A DNA stretch of 53,679 nt from Acinetobacter bohemicus ANC 3994 (GCF_000367925.1 NZ_KB849167.1:33282-86960); one strand, 5' to 3'; shown: positions 9,054-18,060, counted from the stretch's first letter. Numbers and translations are program-made. The notes: generated from the letters alone by a model not told the origin.

Positions 9054-9075
9054 TTGTAATAAGCCTGTCATAAAT
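9054..9075 (+). promoter_or_regulatory. Candidate Pho box before phoB
   Basis: Two 11-bp half units, TTGTAATAAGC (9054) and CTGTCATAAAT (9065), match the PhoB half-site form CTGTCAT plus AT-rich spacer. A third CTGTCAT lies upstream at 9038, off the 11-bp phase. Its location 42 bases before phoB suggests phosphate-dependent autoregulation. Confidence 0.6.
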
Positions 9076-9116
9076 ACAAAACGGTTCACCGTTAACATCA
9101 AATAGGATATTGCGTT

Positions 9117-9827
9117 GTGAAAGATGACTATATTTTAATCGTCGATGACGAACTTCCCATTCGAGAGATGATTCATACCTCTTTAGACATGGCAGGCTTT
9201 CAATGCTTACAAGCAGAAGATGCGAAACAAGCGCACCAAATGATTGTGGATCAACGCCCTGCACTTATTTTACTCGATTGGATGCTTCCGGGCGGTATCA
9301 GTGGCGTTGACTTGTGTCGCCGCTTAAAACGTGACGAGACCCTGACCGAAATTCCAGTGATTATGCTGACCGCACGCGGTGAAGAAGACCATAAAGTTCA
9401 AGGTCTCGATGCTGGTGCAGATGACTATATGACCAAGCCTTTTTCTACCCGAGAATTGGTGTCACGCATTAAAGCGGTGTTACGTCGTGCCAATGCCCTA
9501 AGTGGTGAAAAAACCATTGATGCCAATGGCTTAATCCTTGACCCAGTCAGTCAACGGGTCAGTTTTGGTCAGAACATTTTAGAGATGGGCCCGACCGAAT
9601 ATCGTTTATTGGCCTTCTTTATGACCCACCCAGAACGTGCTTATACGCGTGCTCAATTGCTTGATCAAGTTTGGGGTGGTAACGTATATATTGAAGACCG
9701 TACAATTGACGTGCATATTCGACGTTTACGCAAGGTGCTCGAACCGTATGCCGTAGACCGCTTTGTACAAACGGTTCGTGGCACAGGTTATCGTTTTTCT
9801 ACCCGTGCGGATATCGCTTTAGGTTAG
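9117..9827 (+). CDS. phoB: Phosphate regulon response regulator PhoB
   Basis: 236 residues. When phosphorylated by PhoR under phosphate limitation it activates the Pho genes. The receiver domain (about 1-120) shows the acidic pair in VDDELP, the acceptor Asp54 in LLDWMLPG, the conserved Thr in MLTARG and Lys in DDYMTKPFSTREL. The OmpR/PhoB winged helix follows (about 130-232), with GPTEYRLLAFFMTHPERAY and VDVHIRRLRK-type recognition helix (here IDVHIRRLRK), ending TVRGTGYRFS. The start is GTG at 9117 with AGGA upstream. phoR follows after 25 bases, so the two form one operon. Confidence 0.96.
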   Translation: MKDDYILIVDDELPIREMIHTSLDMAGFQCLQAEDAKQAHQMIVDQRPALILLDWMLPGGISGVDLCRRLKRDETLTEIPVIMLTARGEEDHKVQGLDAGADDYMTKPFSTRELVSRIKAVLRRANALSGEKTIDANGLILDPVSQRVSFGQNILEMGPTEYRLLAFFMTHPERAYTRAQLLDQVWGGNVYIEDRTIDVHIRRLRKVLEPYAVDRFVQTVRGTGYRFSTRADIALG

Positions 9828-9852
9828 TCGTTTTTTAGGTAAATCATGTTTT

Positions 9853-11211
9853 ATGTATGAACCATACCCTGTCCCAGAATTGACACGAGAACATCAAAAA
9901 TTTCGCTACAGTAGTTTATGGACTTTTGCGAAACAAGATTTACGTCTACTCGCCTTTTTACTGCTGATAGCCAGTTTAATTGGTATCGGGATCGGGTATT
10001 TTTGGATTTTAATTTTCATCGCGTTTGCGATCTTTTTTGTACTGCAATTACGTTCACTGTATTTGGTCAATGAATGGATTTCCAATCGTCCTTATGATGT
10101 GCCGCCTAATTTAGATGGCATTTGGGGTGCATTGCTGTTTAATGTTTATCGTGCACAGCGCCAAGAACGGATTGTACAAGCAGAAATGGTCGGCTTAATT
10201 GATCGTGCGCAATCCTCACTGGTGGCATTAGCAGAAGCCGTGGTGTTAATTGACGAATCACACCAAATTGAATGGTGGAATCCAGCAGCGGAAAAATTGC
10301 TCGGTATTCAACCTTTAGACCGTGGGCGTAATATTTTAACTATCCTGCGTCAGCCTAATTTTATTGAATATTTTAATCATATTGACCAAGCACCTGATGG
10401 CTTAAAAATGAAATCTTCAGCCTTTGAAGATCATTATGTGCAAGTGAAAATGACCCGTTTTGGTGGGGAAAGTCGTTTATTGGTGGCCTATGACGTAACG
10501 CGTATGCATAACCTAGAACAAATGCGTAAAGACTTCGTCGATAATATTTCCCATGAATTACGCACACCGCTGACTGTACTCAGTGGCTATATTGAAACGT
10601 TTACCGATCAAGAAGATTTAAACCCACGTTGGAAACGTGCCTTTGACCAAATGCAGGCTCAGACCAAACGCATGAATGCCTTGGTCAATGACTTACTGCT
10701 GCTGTCCCGCTTAGAAAGCAACAAACAAATTGCCAAAAATCAAATTATTGAAATGCCTAGTCTGATGAACCAATTATTTGATGATGCGCAAGCCTACAAT
10801 GTTGATTATGGGCATACGCTGAACCTCGAAATTGACAGTCATTGCGACCTGATTGGTTCGGATATGGAACTTGCCAGTGCGTTTAGCAACCTCATTACCA
10901 ATGCCATTAAATACACCCCCAAAGGGGGCACCATTACCATGGGTTGGCACGATGATGGGGTACAAGGTTATTTTACCGTTGAAGATACCGGCATTGGCAT
11001 TGACCCCAAACATTTACCCCGTTTAACCGAACGTTTCTATCGTGTCGATAGCGCACGTAGCCGTCAAACTGGCGGAACCGGCTTAGGTCTGGCGATTGTC
11101 AAACATGTACTCATGCAACACGGCGCGCACTTAGAAATTGAATCGAAAGAAAATCAAGGTTCAACCTTTAAAGTGGTGTTTCCGAAAGAACGCCTCTACC
11201 ATATGAGTTAA
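9853..11211 (+). CDS. phoR: Phosphate regulon sensor histidine kinase PhoR
   Basis: 452 residues. Inner-membrane kinase/phosphatase partner of PhoB. Two hydrophobic segments (about 33-68) with almost no periplasmic loop are followed by a linker and a PAS domain (about 110-210). HisKA follows with His234 in NISHELRTPL, then the ATPase domain: N box NLITNAIKYTP, G1 EDTGIGID, F box ERFYRVD, G2 GGTGLGLAI. The absence of a real periplasmic domain matches PhoR, which senses through the Pst transporter and PhoU rather than by direct ligand binding; pst genes are not in this window. It ends at an intrinsic terminator. Confidence 0.95.
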   Translation: MYEPYPVPELTREHQKFRYSSLWTFAKQDLRLLAFLLLIASLIGIGIGYFWILIFIAFAIFFVLQLRSLYLVNEWISNRPYDVPPNLDGIWGALLFNVYRAQRQERIVQAEMVGLIDRAQSSLVALAEAVVLIDESHQIEWWNPAAEKLLGIQPLDRGRNILTILRQPNFIEYFNHIDQAPDGLKMKSSAFEDHYVQVKMTRFGGESRLLVAYDVTRMHNLEQMRKDFVDNISHELRTPLTVLSGYIETFTDQEDLNPRWKRAFDQMQAQTKRMNALVNDLLLLSRLESNKQIAKNQIIEMPSLMNQLFDDAQAYNVDYGHTLNLEIDSHCDLIGSDMELASAFSNLITNAIKYTPKGGTITMGWHDDGVQGYFTVEDTGIGIDPKHLPRLTERFYRVDSARSRQTGGTGLGLAIVKHVLMQHGAHLEIESKENQGSTFKVVFPKERLYHMS

Positions 11212-11217
11212 CGATAT

Positions 11218-11240
11218 CAGCACTTTTAGTGCCTGTTTTT
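11218..11240 (+). terminator. Intrinsic terminator after phoR
   Basis: CAGCAC (11218-11223), loop TTTTA, and GTG-C-CTG (11229-11235, one bulged C) form the stem, followed by five T residues. It starts 7 bases after the phoR stop. Confidence 0.8.
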
Positions 11241-11258
11241 AAATTCACTAGCCATCAT

Positions 11259-11906
11259 TTAAGCCAAAGTTTGTTCTTTAGCACGTGCACGTTGAAAAGC
11301 AGGACGTTGGGCAATACGTTGTAGATATGCCTTGATATTTGGATAAGAACCCGTTGTTCTGGATTGTAGCGCGTCTAATGGAAACCACATTTGAATATCC
11401 GCAAAAGAAAATGTCCCCGCAAAATATTCATGCTTAGATAAATAATCTTCCAAATATTCAATATGATCTTTTAAACGAGGGCGAATAAATCCAGTCTTGA
11501 CCCCGACTGTTATTTTTTCTGCAATCGGCTTAATCAGCCATGGCACATGTTTGGGTACATTATTCATCACCAATTGCATCACCAATAACGGCATTAACGA
11601 ACCTTCGGCATAATGCAGCCAATAACGATACTGCTGCTGCTCTGCTTTATGCTGCGGTTTAAACTGCTGCCGTACATCATAGCTTTCTTGCAAATACTGT
11701 AAAATCACCGCAGATTCCGCAATCGTTTGCTCCTCATCGGTTAATACCGGTGCTTTAGCCAAAGGATGCACCAATTTTAATTCAGGGGGGGCAGCAAAAG
11801 TCGGTAAGCGCTGATAAAACTGCACTTGATAATCAAGTTCCAATTCCTCTAAAGCCCATAAGATTCGAAAAGAACGTGACTGATCTAAGTGGTGTAATGT
11901 AATCAT
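11259..11906 (-). CDS. Glutathione S-transferase family protein
   Basis: 215 residues, typical GST length. The N-terminal thioredoxin-like domain has the active-site region LDQSRSFRILWALEELEL and the glutathione-binding HPLAKAPVL...AESAVILQYL. The C-terminal helical domain (about 90-215) contains FAGTFSFADIQMWFPL, the usual GST C-terminal capping motif. Such proteins conjugate glutathione to electrophiles or act as peroxidases; the substrate is unknown. The ATG follows AGAGGTC. Its stop is close to the phoR terminator, with which it is convergent. Confidence 0.92.
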   Translation of the reverse strand: MITLHHLDQSRSFRILWALEELELDYQVQFYQRLPTFAAPPELKLVHPLAKAPVLTDEEQTIAESAVILQYLQESYDVRQQFKPQHKAEQQQYRYWLHYAEGSLMPLLVMQLVMNNVPKHVPWLIKPIAEKITVGVKTGFIRPRLKDHIEYLEDYLSKHEYFAGTFSFADIQMWFPLDALQSRTTGSYPNIKAYLQRIAQRPAFQRARAKEQTLA

Positions 11907-11994
11907 TTTTTGACCTCTATTTTTATGCTTTGACTATACGCATCGCTCTAAAAGAATGACACCCTGCTTTACACAAAATGTCATTACTATCGGG

Positions 11995-12402
11995 TCATTC
12001 AACAAGTACGGTTTTTATCTCTACGCTACGTAACAAGGTTTTGGTCACCGGCGTTTTACTGCTGATCTCTAAAACTTTTTGTTTCAGTTCCTCAGGTAGC
12101 GGCTGTGCAAAAGATAAACGACGTTCAATCCATTCTTTGCCTTCTTTATTGGCATAAAAATCGGCTTCAACAGCAAATTCACCCAACTCGATCCCTTTAT
12201 GGCTGGCATACATGCGTAGCGTGATCATGGTACAAGAAATAAGCCCAGCACAAATCAAATCATAAGGTGCAGGCCCTTGATCTTGTCCACCAAAAGACTC
12301 AGGTTTATCGGTAATAAATTGGTGTGTGCCACTGCTCACCTCACCCGACCAAGGTTCAGCAAGCGTTCGTACTTCTGCATTTGCAATGATGGCCATAATC
12401 AT
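11995..12402 (-). CDS. OsmC family protein lacking the second redox cysteine
   Basis: 135 residues. OsmC/Ohr proteins reduce organic hydroperoxides with two conserved cysteines. One is present in CAGLISCTMITLRMYA, but the C-terminal position that is Cys in Ohr/OsmC reads SSKTPVTKTL, with Thr in place of Cys. It is therefore better described as an OsmC-like protein of the YhfA-type branch, and a classical peroxidase cycle is doubtful. It is the second gene of an operon with pirin, 18 bases apart, with AGAGGA before the first ATG; a second ATG two codons later is also possible. Confidence 0.88.
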   Translation of the reverse strand: MIMAIIANAEVRTLAEPWSGEVSSGTHQFITDKPESFGGQDQGPAPYDLICAGLISCTMITLRMYASHKGIELGEFAVEADFYANKEGKEWIERRLSFAQPLPEELKQKVLEISSKTPVTKTLLRSVEIKTVLVE

Positions 12403-12420
12403 GAATCCTCTATTTTATTT

Positions 12421-13368
12421 TTATCGCGATGCACGCATTTTATCTGGGAATGCCGGTGCTTCTAATCTTGGACCTGGATAATCAGCAATATCACCAAAGC
12501 GTTGATCTTGATTAATCCATTGATCTCGGGCAAGGCTTAACTCTTCCTGCGTACGTCCGACAAAATTCCACCAGAGCAATATCGGTGACTCAAAGGGTTC
12601 GCCGCCTAACAATAAAATACGGCTGCCAGCATGCAACTGAATTTCAATTTCAGTCAAACCGGGTTCTAACACCACCATATTGTCTTCAGTCAATTCATGA
12701 CCATTGACCACAGCCGTTCCATCCAAGGCCATAAAACCATGTTCAAACTTTGGATTGAGTTGAAGTCGTGTGCTGGTCGATTCTTTTGCTGTTAAATCGA
12801 CACCGAGTAATTCGGTATGCACCGCGACAGGCGATTTGGTTTTTAAAAATTCACCGACCAAAACGGTGAATTCCACCTGATCTTTTTCGACCACAGGAAG
12901 TTCTGGATAATGGTCAAAACGCGGTGCCATATTGATTTTATCATCAGGCAATGCAATCCAAAGCTGAGCAGCATGCATATGGGTTTCAGTTTCTGGTGCA
13001 ACTTCAGTATGCGAAATACCATAACCTGCGGTCATCAAATTGACCTGCTTCGGGCGAATCAATTGTTTGGTGCCTAAGCTATCGGTATGCATCATGGTGC
13101 CTTCAATCATCCAAGTGAAGGTTTGTAAACCCATATGCGGATGTGGGCCAACATCGAGGCCATCCCCTTGAGGAAAAGTGACTGGCCCCGCATGATCTAG
13201 AAAGCACCATGCACCAATTAAGCGTTTGTGGCGACTCGGCAATGCACGTTTAATGATGGTTCCCTGCCCAATTTCTGCACTACGCAAAGGGAACTCCTGA
13301 ATAAATTGATTCACGTATTTTTCACAATCGTCTGAGTTAGAAAGCTCTGTATAGTTGCTATTGGTCAT
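12421..13368 (-). CDS. Pirin family bicupin protein
   Basis: 315 residues. The N-terminal cupin carries the pirin metal-binding motif around VGPHPHMGLQTFTWMIEG and MMHTDSLG, followed by LMTAGYGISHTE. The second cupin region is in the C-terminal half (SRILLLGGEPFESPILLWWNFV). Bacterial pirins bind Fe or another divalent metal; some act as quercetinases and others modulate partner enzymes, and the sequence does not separate these. Cotranscribed with the OsmC-like gene. Confidence 0.93.
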   Translation of the reverse strand: MTNSNYTELSNSDDCEKYVNQFIQEFPLRSAEIGQGTIIKRALPSRHKRLIGAWCFLDHAGPVTFPQGDGLDVGPHPHMGLQTFTWMIEGTMMHTDSLGTKQLIRPKQVNLMTAGYGISHTEVAPETETHMHAAQLWIALPDDKINMAPRFDHYPELPVVEKDQVEFTVLVGEFLKTKSPVAVHTELLGVDLTAKESTSTRLQLNPKFEHGFMALDGTAVVNGHELTEDNMVVLEPGLTEIEIQLHAGSRILLLGGEPFESPILLWWNFVGRTQEELSLARDQWINQDQRFGDIADYPGPRLEAPAFPDKMRASR

Positions 13369-13693
13369 ATTTTTATCCTAAGTCTTACGGACTAAACCGT
13401 GCTTTTAATGTCTTCATCTATTCTTATCATCATATAGACTCTTACGAACTCAGCCTATAAGTCACTTAATACGCTGAATACTATGTATAGGACAATATCA
13501 TTTTTGAAACTTTTCTTGATGAGCAACCCTTTGCCGATTGATGCAATTGAATATTCATCTCTTATTCATATGAATTTTATACATATAAAAAAAATTGTCA
13601 CAATTGCACTCACCGTTCAGTATTTATCTTATATACAAGCTTTATTGTTCAGCATATGATTCTTTAGGTAGACCCCATACAGGGCTGATTTAA
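13369..13693. other. 325-bp gap between pirin and diguanylate cyclase genes
   Basis: The divergent promoters of pirin and the cyclase gene must lie here. The DNA is AT-rich, with no ORF, RNA gene or strong inverted repeat that I can recognise. Confidence 0.6.
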
Positions 13694-14965
13694 ATGTTTA
13701 AGAGAGATCAACAAAGCTCTCGTGACAAAAATGATAAAAATAGTCATCATTTTAAAACACCTAGAGAAAAAAAATTCAATCATGAAGCTGCTTATATTTT
13801 ACCGGAGCAGCTATGTAGTGCGGAAAATCGAAAAATAATAGAACAAGCGTTAGATGCTCCAATCACTCGTATTCCAGTACAATTTCAGCAATATTACTTA
13901 AACTATCAAAATAAACACCAACGCCAATTTTTAAAATACGTTAATTATATTGGCCAACTTACATTTTTAATCTATTTTTTTGTAGATTGGTTTTTATTAC
14001 CTGAAATCGTCATAATTTCTGCCATATCACGGCTCAGTCTGGTACTAAGCGCAATATTCATTAATATCTTCTTCTTCCGTTACTGTAAAAATATTAATAT
14101 TTTAGACAGTTTACTGCCTATTTATGTCGCGATATCTGCGGTCGTCTGGTTAGGCCTGTTGTATTTATCACAAAGTCCGCTGGTTCATACTTATATCTAT
14201 GCTTCTGTTATTTTTATTTTATTGGGCAATTTATGCATACAGGTCTCCTTTCGATATTCCATATTTACCTCGTTACTCACCAGTGCAATTATTTTAGGAG
14301 GAGTATTTAACTTAGTCAGTTTTCAGGAAGCCATCATATTTTCATTCACATATACCCCTGTTTTATTACTCAGTATGTATATCAGTTGGAATAATACTTT
14401 AAATTCAAAACGGAATTTTTTACGGGTTTTATTAAACGATTGGAATTATTACGCTTTATGTCAACTCGCTCATACCGATGAACTAACCCAACTCAATAAT
14501 CGTAGACAATTTATGCAGGTGGCTGAAAAAACCATTCAAAAATGGCCTAAATATAATTTAGCCTGCTTACTCATGTTTGATATCGATTTTTTCAAAAAAA
14601 TTAATGATAGCTACGGTCATGATGTCGGAGATGAAGTTCTTCGTATACTGGCCGAGATTTCTCGCCAAGAAATGCGCTACACCGATGTGCTCGCTCGTTT
14701 TGGCGGTGAGGAATTTATTGCATTACTGCCCAATACCACACTGGATGAGGCAATTATTATTGCAGATCGCTTATGCAAAAAAATTGAAAACCATCAAATT
14801 TGTGTTCAAAATAAATTCTTTTTTAACTTTACGGTGTCTATTGGTATCGCTCAAATGCAACCACAGCAAAACGATTTAAATTTACTGATTAAAAATGCAG
14901 ATCTTGCACTCTATGAAGCCAAGAAAAATGGACGTAATCAAGTCGCCATTTATACGGATAAATAA
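13694..14965 (+). CDS. Membrane-bound diguanylate cyclase (GGDEF) with intact I-site
   Basis: 423 residues. It should make the second messenger cyclic di-GMP at the inner membrane. A charged cytoplasmic N terminus (about 1-85) precedes about six hydrophobic segments (about 95-235) and a C-terminal GGDEF domain (about 255-423). The active site is GGEEF at 337-341, and RYTD at 328-331 sits exactly five residues before it, matching the RxxD inhibitory I-site, so product inhibition is expected. The membrane part resembles 5TM/MASE-like sensory modules but I cannot name it, and no signal is known. Standalone gene. Confidence 0.92.
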   Translation: MFKRDQQSSRDKNDKNSHHFKTPREKKFNHEAAYILPEQLCSAENRKIIEQALDAPITRIPVQFQQYYLNYQNKHQRQFLKYVNYIGQLTFLIYFFVDWFLLPEIVIISAISRLSLVLSAIFINIFFFRYCKNINILDSLLPIYVAISAVVWLGLLYLSQSPLVHTYIYASVIFILLGNLCIQVSFRYSIFTSLLTSAIILGGVFNLVSFQEAIIFSFTYTPVLLLSMYISWNNTLNSKRNFLRVLLNDWNYYALCQLAHTDELTQLNNRRQFMQVAEKTIQKWPKYNLACLLMFDIDFFKKINDSYGHDVGDEVLRILAEISRQEMRYTDVLARFGGEEFIALLPNTTLDEAIIIADRLCKKIENHQICVQNKFFFNFTVSIGIAQMQPQQNDLNLLIKNADLALYEAKKNGRNQVAIYTDK

Positions 14966-15280
14966 CTAAAAATTTTCTTCGTCAAAACGATCCTGATCAA
15001 TTTTGTAGATATGGAAGCGACGTTCGATCTGAACACCTAAGCCAAACTCAATCATCAATGATGTGAGCTTCTCACCGTCAATGAACACAATTCCCGATTT
15101 TTTAGCAGATTCAAATGCTTCTTTACTAAAACTAGAAGTTGTAATAAATACACCTTTTTTCGCAACTTGATCCGCCAAAGCACCTTTGAATTGTTGAATA
15201 TCAGGGCGTCCGACGGTATTTTCTCAACGTTTAGCTTGAATATAAATTTTATCTAAACCTAAACGGTCTTCGCCGAGCAT
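14966..15280 (-). pseudogene. Remnant of an Mrr-type restriction endonuclease
   Basis: The minus strand reads a piece of an Mrr_cat/RecB-like endonuclease: LGEDRLGLDKIYIQAKR, stop, ENTVGRPDIQQFKGALA, then a frame that stays open to 14966. QAKR is part of the catalytic core (D...QxK) and the expected next residue is Trp. The codon there (15224-15226) is TGA, which one G-to-A change from TGG would explain. The 5' half of the gene is missing as well; a stop precedes the remnant at about 15281. The open 3' segment (14966-15178, 70 codons) would encode only the C-terminal end (ITTSSFSKEAFESAKKSG, VFIDGEKLTSLMIEFG) and is probably not a functional gene. Confidence 0.8.
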
Positions 15281-15325
15281 TTAAAACCATAAAAATGGAT
15301 ATATAATTTAATCACTTACAACTAG

Positions 15326-15748
15326 ATGCTTTCCTTGATGTTTAATAAAATTATCTATTCGGAATTATCCCCTAAGCAAAAAGAAATTTATAATTTCCAG
15401 AAAATCTCGGCATATTTAGCAGACTACGGATTCAATTGTATAAAGTTATCAGATGATTGGAATGGTGCCGATTTTCTTGCATATCATTTAAATGGAAAAG
15501 ACACCTTACGAATCCAGCTAAAAAGCCGCATTACGATTGATAAAAAGTATATAAATAAAAACTTACATATAGCTTTTCCAATTGATAAAGGATGGTGTCT
15601 AATTGACCATGATGCTTTAGTAAAAATTGTGCAAGAGAGTACTAATTGGCTTGAAAGTGCATCATGGGTAGAAAATGGTAAATATCACTCAGCAACATTA
15701 AATAAAAAGCTCTTTAGTCTCTTAGAACCTTACTTCTTCGTTAATTAA
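15326..15748 (+). CDS. Hypothetical protein with a PD-(D/E)XK-like core
   Basis: 140 residues, family not recognised by name. The stretch DDWNGADFLAYH followed about 11 residues later by LRIQLKSR resembles the acidic residue and QxK of PD-(D/E)XK nuclease folds, although no helix-rich DNA-binding part is seen. It lies directly beside the broken Mrr-type gene and ends at the bidirectional terminator shared with guaA. The ATG at 15326 has no good ribosome site; an ATG four codons later (15338) is an alternative. A nuclease role is only a structural guess. Confidence 0.65.
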   Translation: MLSLMFNKIIYSELSPKQKEIYNFQKISAYLADYGFNCIKLSDDWNGADFLAYHLNGKDTLRIQLKSRITIDKKYINKNLHIAFPIDKGWCLIDHDALVKIVQESTNWLESASWVENGKYHSATLNKKLFSLLEPYFFVN

Positions 15749-15768
15749 CTTTTCTGACGCTTTTAAAT

Positions 15769-15797
15769 AAAAAAAGAGCGCCTAAGCGCTCTTTTTT
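15769..15797. terminator. Bidirectional terminator between the hypothetical gene and guaA
   Basis: GAGCGC (15776-15781), loop CTAA, GCGCTC (15786-15791), flanked by an A-run on the left and six T residues on the right. It can terminate transcription in both directions and lies between two convergent genes. Confidence 0.92.
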
Positions 15798-15819
15798 AAA
15801 GATAATTTTCTTTAGAAAA

Positions 15820-17403
15820 TTATTCCCACTCAATCGTAGCAGGTGGCTTAGACGACACGTCATACACCACACGAGAAACATCTTTAATTTCGTTCATGAT
15901 ACGTGTTGAAATTTTATCAACCAAATCATAAGGAAGATGTGCAAAACGTGCTGTCATAAAGTCAACCGTTTCAACCGCACGAAGTGCAATCACCCATGCA
16001 TAACGACGACCATCACCTACAACACCTACAGATTTAACTGGTTGGAACACCGCGAAGGCTTGCGCAGTTTTGTCATACCAACCGCTGGCACGAAGCTCTT
16101 GCATGAAAATATCATCAGCAAGACGTAAAATATCTGCATATTCTTTTTTCACTTCACCCAAAATACGCACGCCCAAACCTGGACCTGGGAATGGATGACG
16201 ATATAGCATTTCAAACGGTAAACCTAAAGTTGTGCCTAAACGACGTACTTCATCTTTAAACAAGTCACGAATTGGCTCAACCAATTCAAAGGCTAAATCT
16301 TCTGGCAAACCACCCACGTTATGGTGCGATTTAATCACATGCGCTTTACCATTTTTGGTTGCAGCAGATTCAATCACGTCTGGGTAAATAGTCCCTTGTG
16401 CAAGGAAGTTTACACCATCCAAACCACGTGCTTCTTCAGCAAACACTTCAATGAATTCACGACCAATGATTTTACGTTTTTTCTCAGGATCCACTTCACC
16501 TTTCAGCGCAGTCAAGAAACGCTCTTCAGCATCAGCACGAATCACACGGATACCCATGTTTTTTGCAAACATGTCCATCACTTGCTCGCCTTCGTTCAAA
16601 CGAAGTAAACCGTTGTCTACAAATACGCAAGTGAGCTGATCGCCAATCGCACGGTGTAAAAGTGCTGCAACAACTGATGAATCAACACCACCTGAAAGAC
16701 CTAAAAGTACTTTTTGATCGCCAATTTGTTGACGTAATTGTTCAACACGGAGGTCAATGATGTTTTCAGAATTCCAAAGATTACGACATCCACAAATGCT
16801 GTGTACAAAGTTAGATAATAACTCAGCACCTTTTGCAGTATGGGTCACTTCTGGGTGGAACTGTACACCGTAGAAACGACGTTTTTCATCGCTTACTGCT
16901 GCAAATGGACAGCTTGGCGTGCTTGCAGTCACTTGGAAACCTGTCGGAATCGCAGAAACTTTATCGCCGTGGCTCATCCAAACATTCAGTTTGTTACTGC
17001 CACTTTCAGGATCAGCATCATTTAGATCACCCAAAAGCTGATCACGAACCAATACATCGACAGCTGCATAACCAAACTCATGTACTGTGCCCGGCTCTAC
17101 TTTACCGCCAAGCTGCTCCGACATGGTTTGTAAACCATAGCAAATACCTAATACAGGTACACCTAAGTTGAACACAACTTCTGGCGCACGTGGACTACCT
17201 TCTTCATGCACACTTTCAGGGCCACCAGACAAGATGATACCGTTCGGATTAAACGCACGAATGTCTTCTTCAGACATGTCATAGGCATACATTTCAGAAT
17301 AAACACCAGCTTCACGTACACGACGTGCAATAAGCTGACTATATTGAGAACCGAAATCCAAAATCAGGATGCGATCTTCAGTAATTTGGGTATTGGTAGT
17401 CAT
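15820..17403 (-). CDS. guaA: GMP synthase (glutamine-hydrolysing)
   Basis: 527 residues, close to the E. coli length. It converts XMP to GMP using glutamine and ATP in purine synthesis. The N-terminal class I glutamine amidotransferase domain has the catalytic Cys in GVPVLGICYGLQTM and the His/Glu of GVQFHPEVTHT. The ATP pyrophosphatase domain has the PP-loop GLSGGVDSSVVAALLHRAIG. The C-terminal dimerisation domain has RHPFPGPGLGVRILGE and ends KPPATIEWE. All key residues are present. Standalone housekeeping gene. Confidence 0.98.
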   Translation of the reverse strand: MTTNTQITEDRILILDFGSQYSQLIARRVREAGVYSEMYAYDMSEEDIRAFNPNGIILSGGPESVHEEGSPRAPEVVFNLGVPVLGICYGLQTMSEQLGGKVEPGTVHEFGYAAVDVLVRDQLLGDLNDADPESGSNKLNVWMSHGDKVSAIPTGFQVTASTPSCPFAAVSDEKRRFYGVQFHPEVTHTAKGAELLSNFVHSICGCRNLWNSENIIDLRVEQLRQQIGDQKVLLGLSGGVDSSVVAALLHRAIGDQLTCVFVDNGLLRLNEGEQVMDMFAKNMGIRVIRADAEERFLTALKGEVDPEKKRKIIGREFIEVFAEEARGLDGVNFLAQGTIYPDVIESAATKNGKAHVIKSHHNVGGLPEDLAFELVEPIRDLFKDEVRRLGTTLGLPFEMLYRHPFPGPGLGVRILGEVKKEYADILRLADDIFMQELRASGWYDKTAQAFAVFQPVKSVGVVGDGRRYAWVIALRAVETVDFMTARFAHLPYDLVDKISTRIMNEIKDVSRVVYDVSSKPPATIEWE

Positions 17404-17521
17404 GGATAAACCACTATGCAGGCAAACGAATATAAGCGCGACATTCTATCATTTTTATCTGCTAGACGCACACCATTCATCCAAGGTGCACATTCAATTG
17501 ATTGCATTATATTTCAGCGCT

Positions 17522-17545
17522 AAAAAAGCGCCCATTTTCGGGCGC
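17522..17545 (-). terminator. Intrinsic terminator after the YgiW-like gene
   Basis: On the minus strand GCGCCC (17545-17540), a six-base loop, GGGCGC (17533-17528), then six T residues (17527-17522). It lies 10 bases after the stop of the preceding gene. Confidence 0.9.
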
Positions 17546-17555
17546 TCTATAGCAA

Positions 17556-17924
17556 TCAATCTATCACTTTTTCTATTTTAACCACTTCAATATCAGTCGG
17601 CTTATAACGATGCGTATCGACTTCCCCAACGACCTGCACTTTATCACCTGCTTTAATATGAGATGCTTTCCATAAATCATCATCGATATCCAGCAAAATG
17701 ACCCCTGTACCATCACTAAATTCGTAGTGATCTTCATTGAGATGCTTCAACAATGTGCCCTTTAAAGTGACAGCAGTTTCGTCTTTTAAATGTTTAACCT
17801 CTGCCACTTTCACCTGATTGCTTGCCGCTTCTTGAATGATGATATGATCATCCTTACCCGCCCAACTGCTTACCGTTGTACAGATAGAACCGGTGAATAG
17901 AATAACCATCAAAATTTTATGCAT
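17556..17924 (-). CDS. YgiW/YdeI-type OB-fold stress protein (BOF family), periplasmic
   Basis: 122 residues. An N-terminal signal peptide (about 1-22, ending SSWAG) precedes a single BOF domain: VAEVKHLKDETAVTLKGTL, HYEFSDGTGVILLDIDDDLW, GDKVQVVGEVD. Members of this family are small periplasmic proteins linked to stress tolerance and cation binding. Function here is inferred from family membership only. Single gene with its own terminator. Confidence 0.9.
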   Translation of the reverse strand: MHKILMVILFTGSICTTVSSWAGKDDHIIIQEAASNQVKVAEVKHLKDETAVTLKGTLLKHLNEDHYEFSDGTGVILLDIDDDLWKASHIKAGDKVQVVGEVDTHRYKPTDIEVVKIEKVID

Positions 17925-18060
17925 ATTTATTTTCCTAATTCTAAAGTGCGCTAAAATTTTATCTAAACAAAATTTGAACCCGCTGTACGCTGACTTTTTG
18001 TAATTTCAAGGCCATTGAAGCCAGACAAAATCATCCTTTATAACGCTAAAAATCAATCTA

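Noticed and set aside
14966..15178. A real 70-residue gene
   Set aside because: It matches only the C-terminal end of an Mrr-type enzyme and begins just after a stop that interrupts the same frame.
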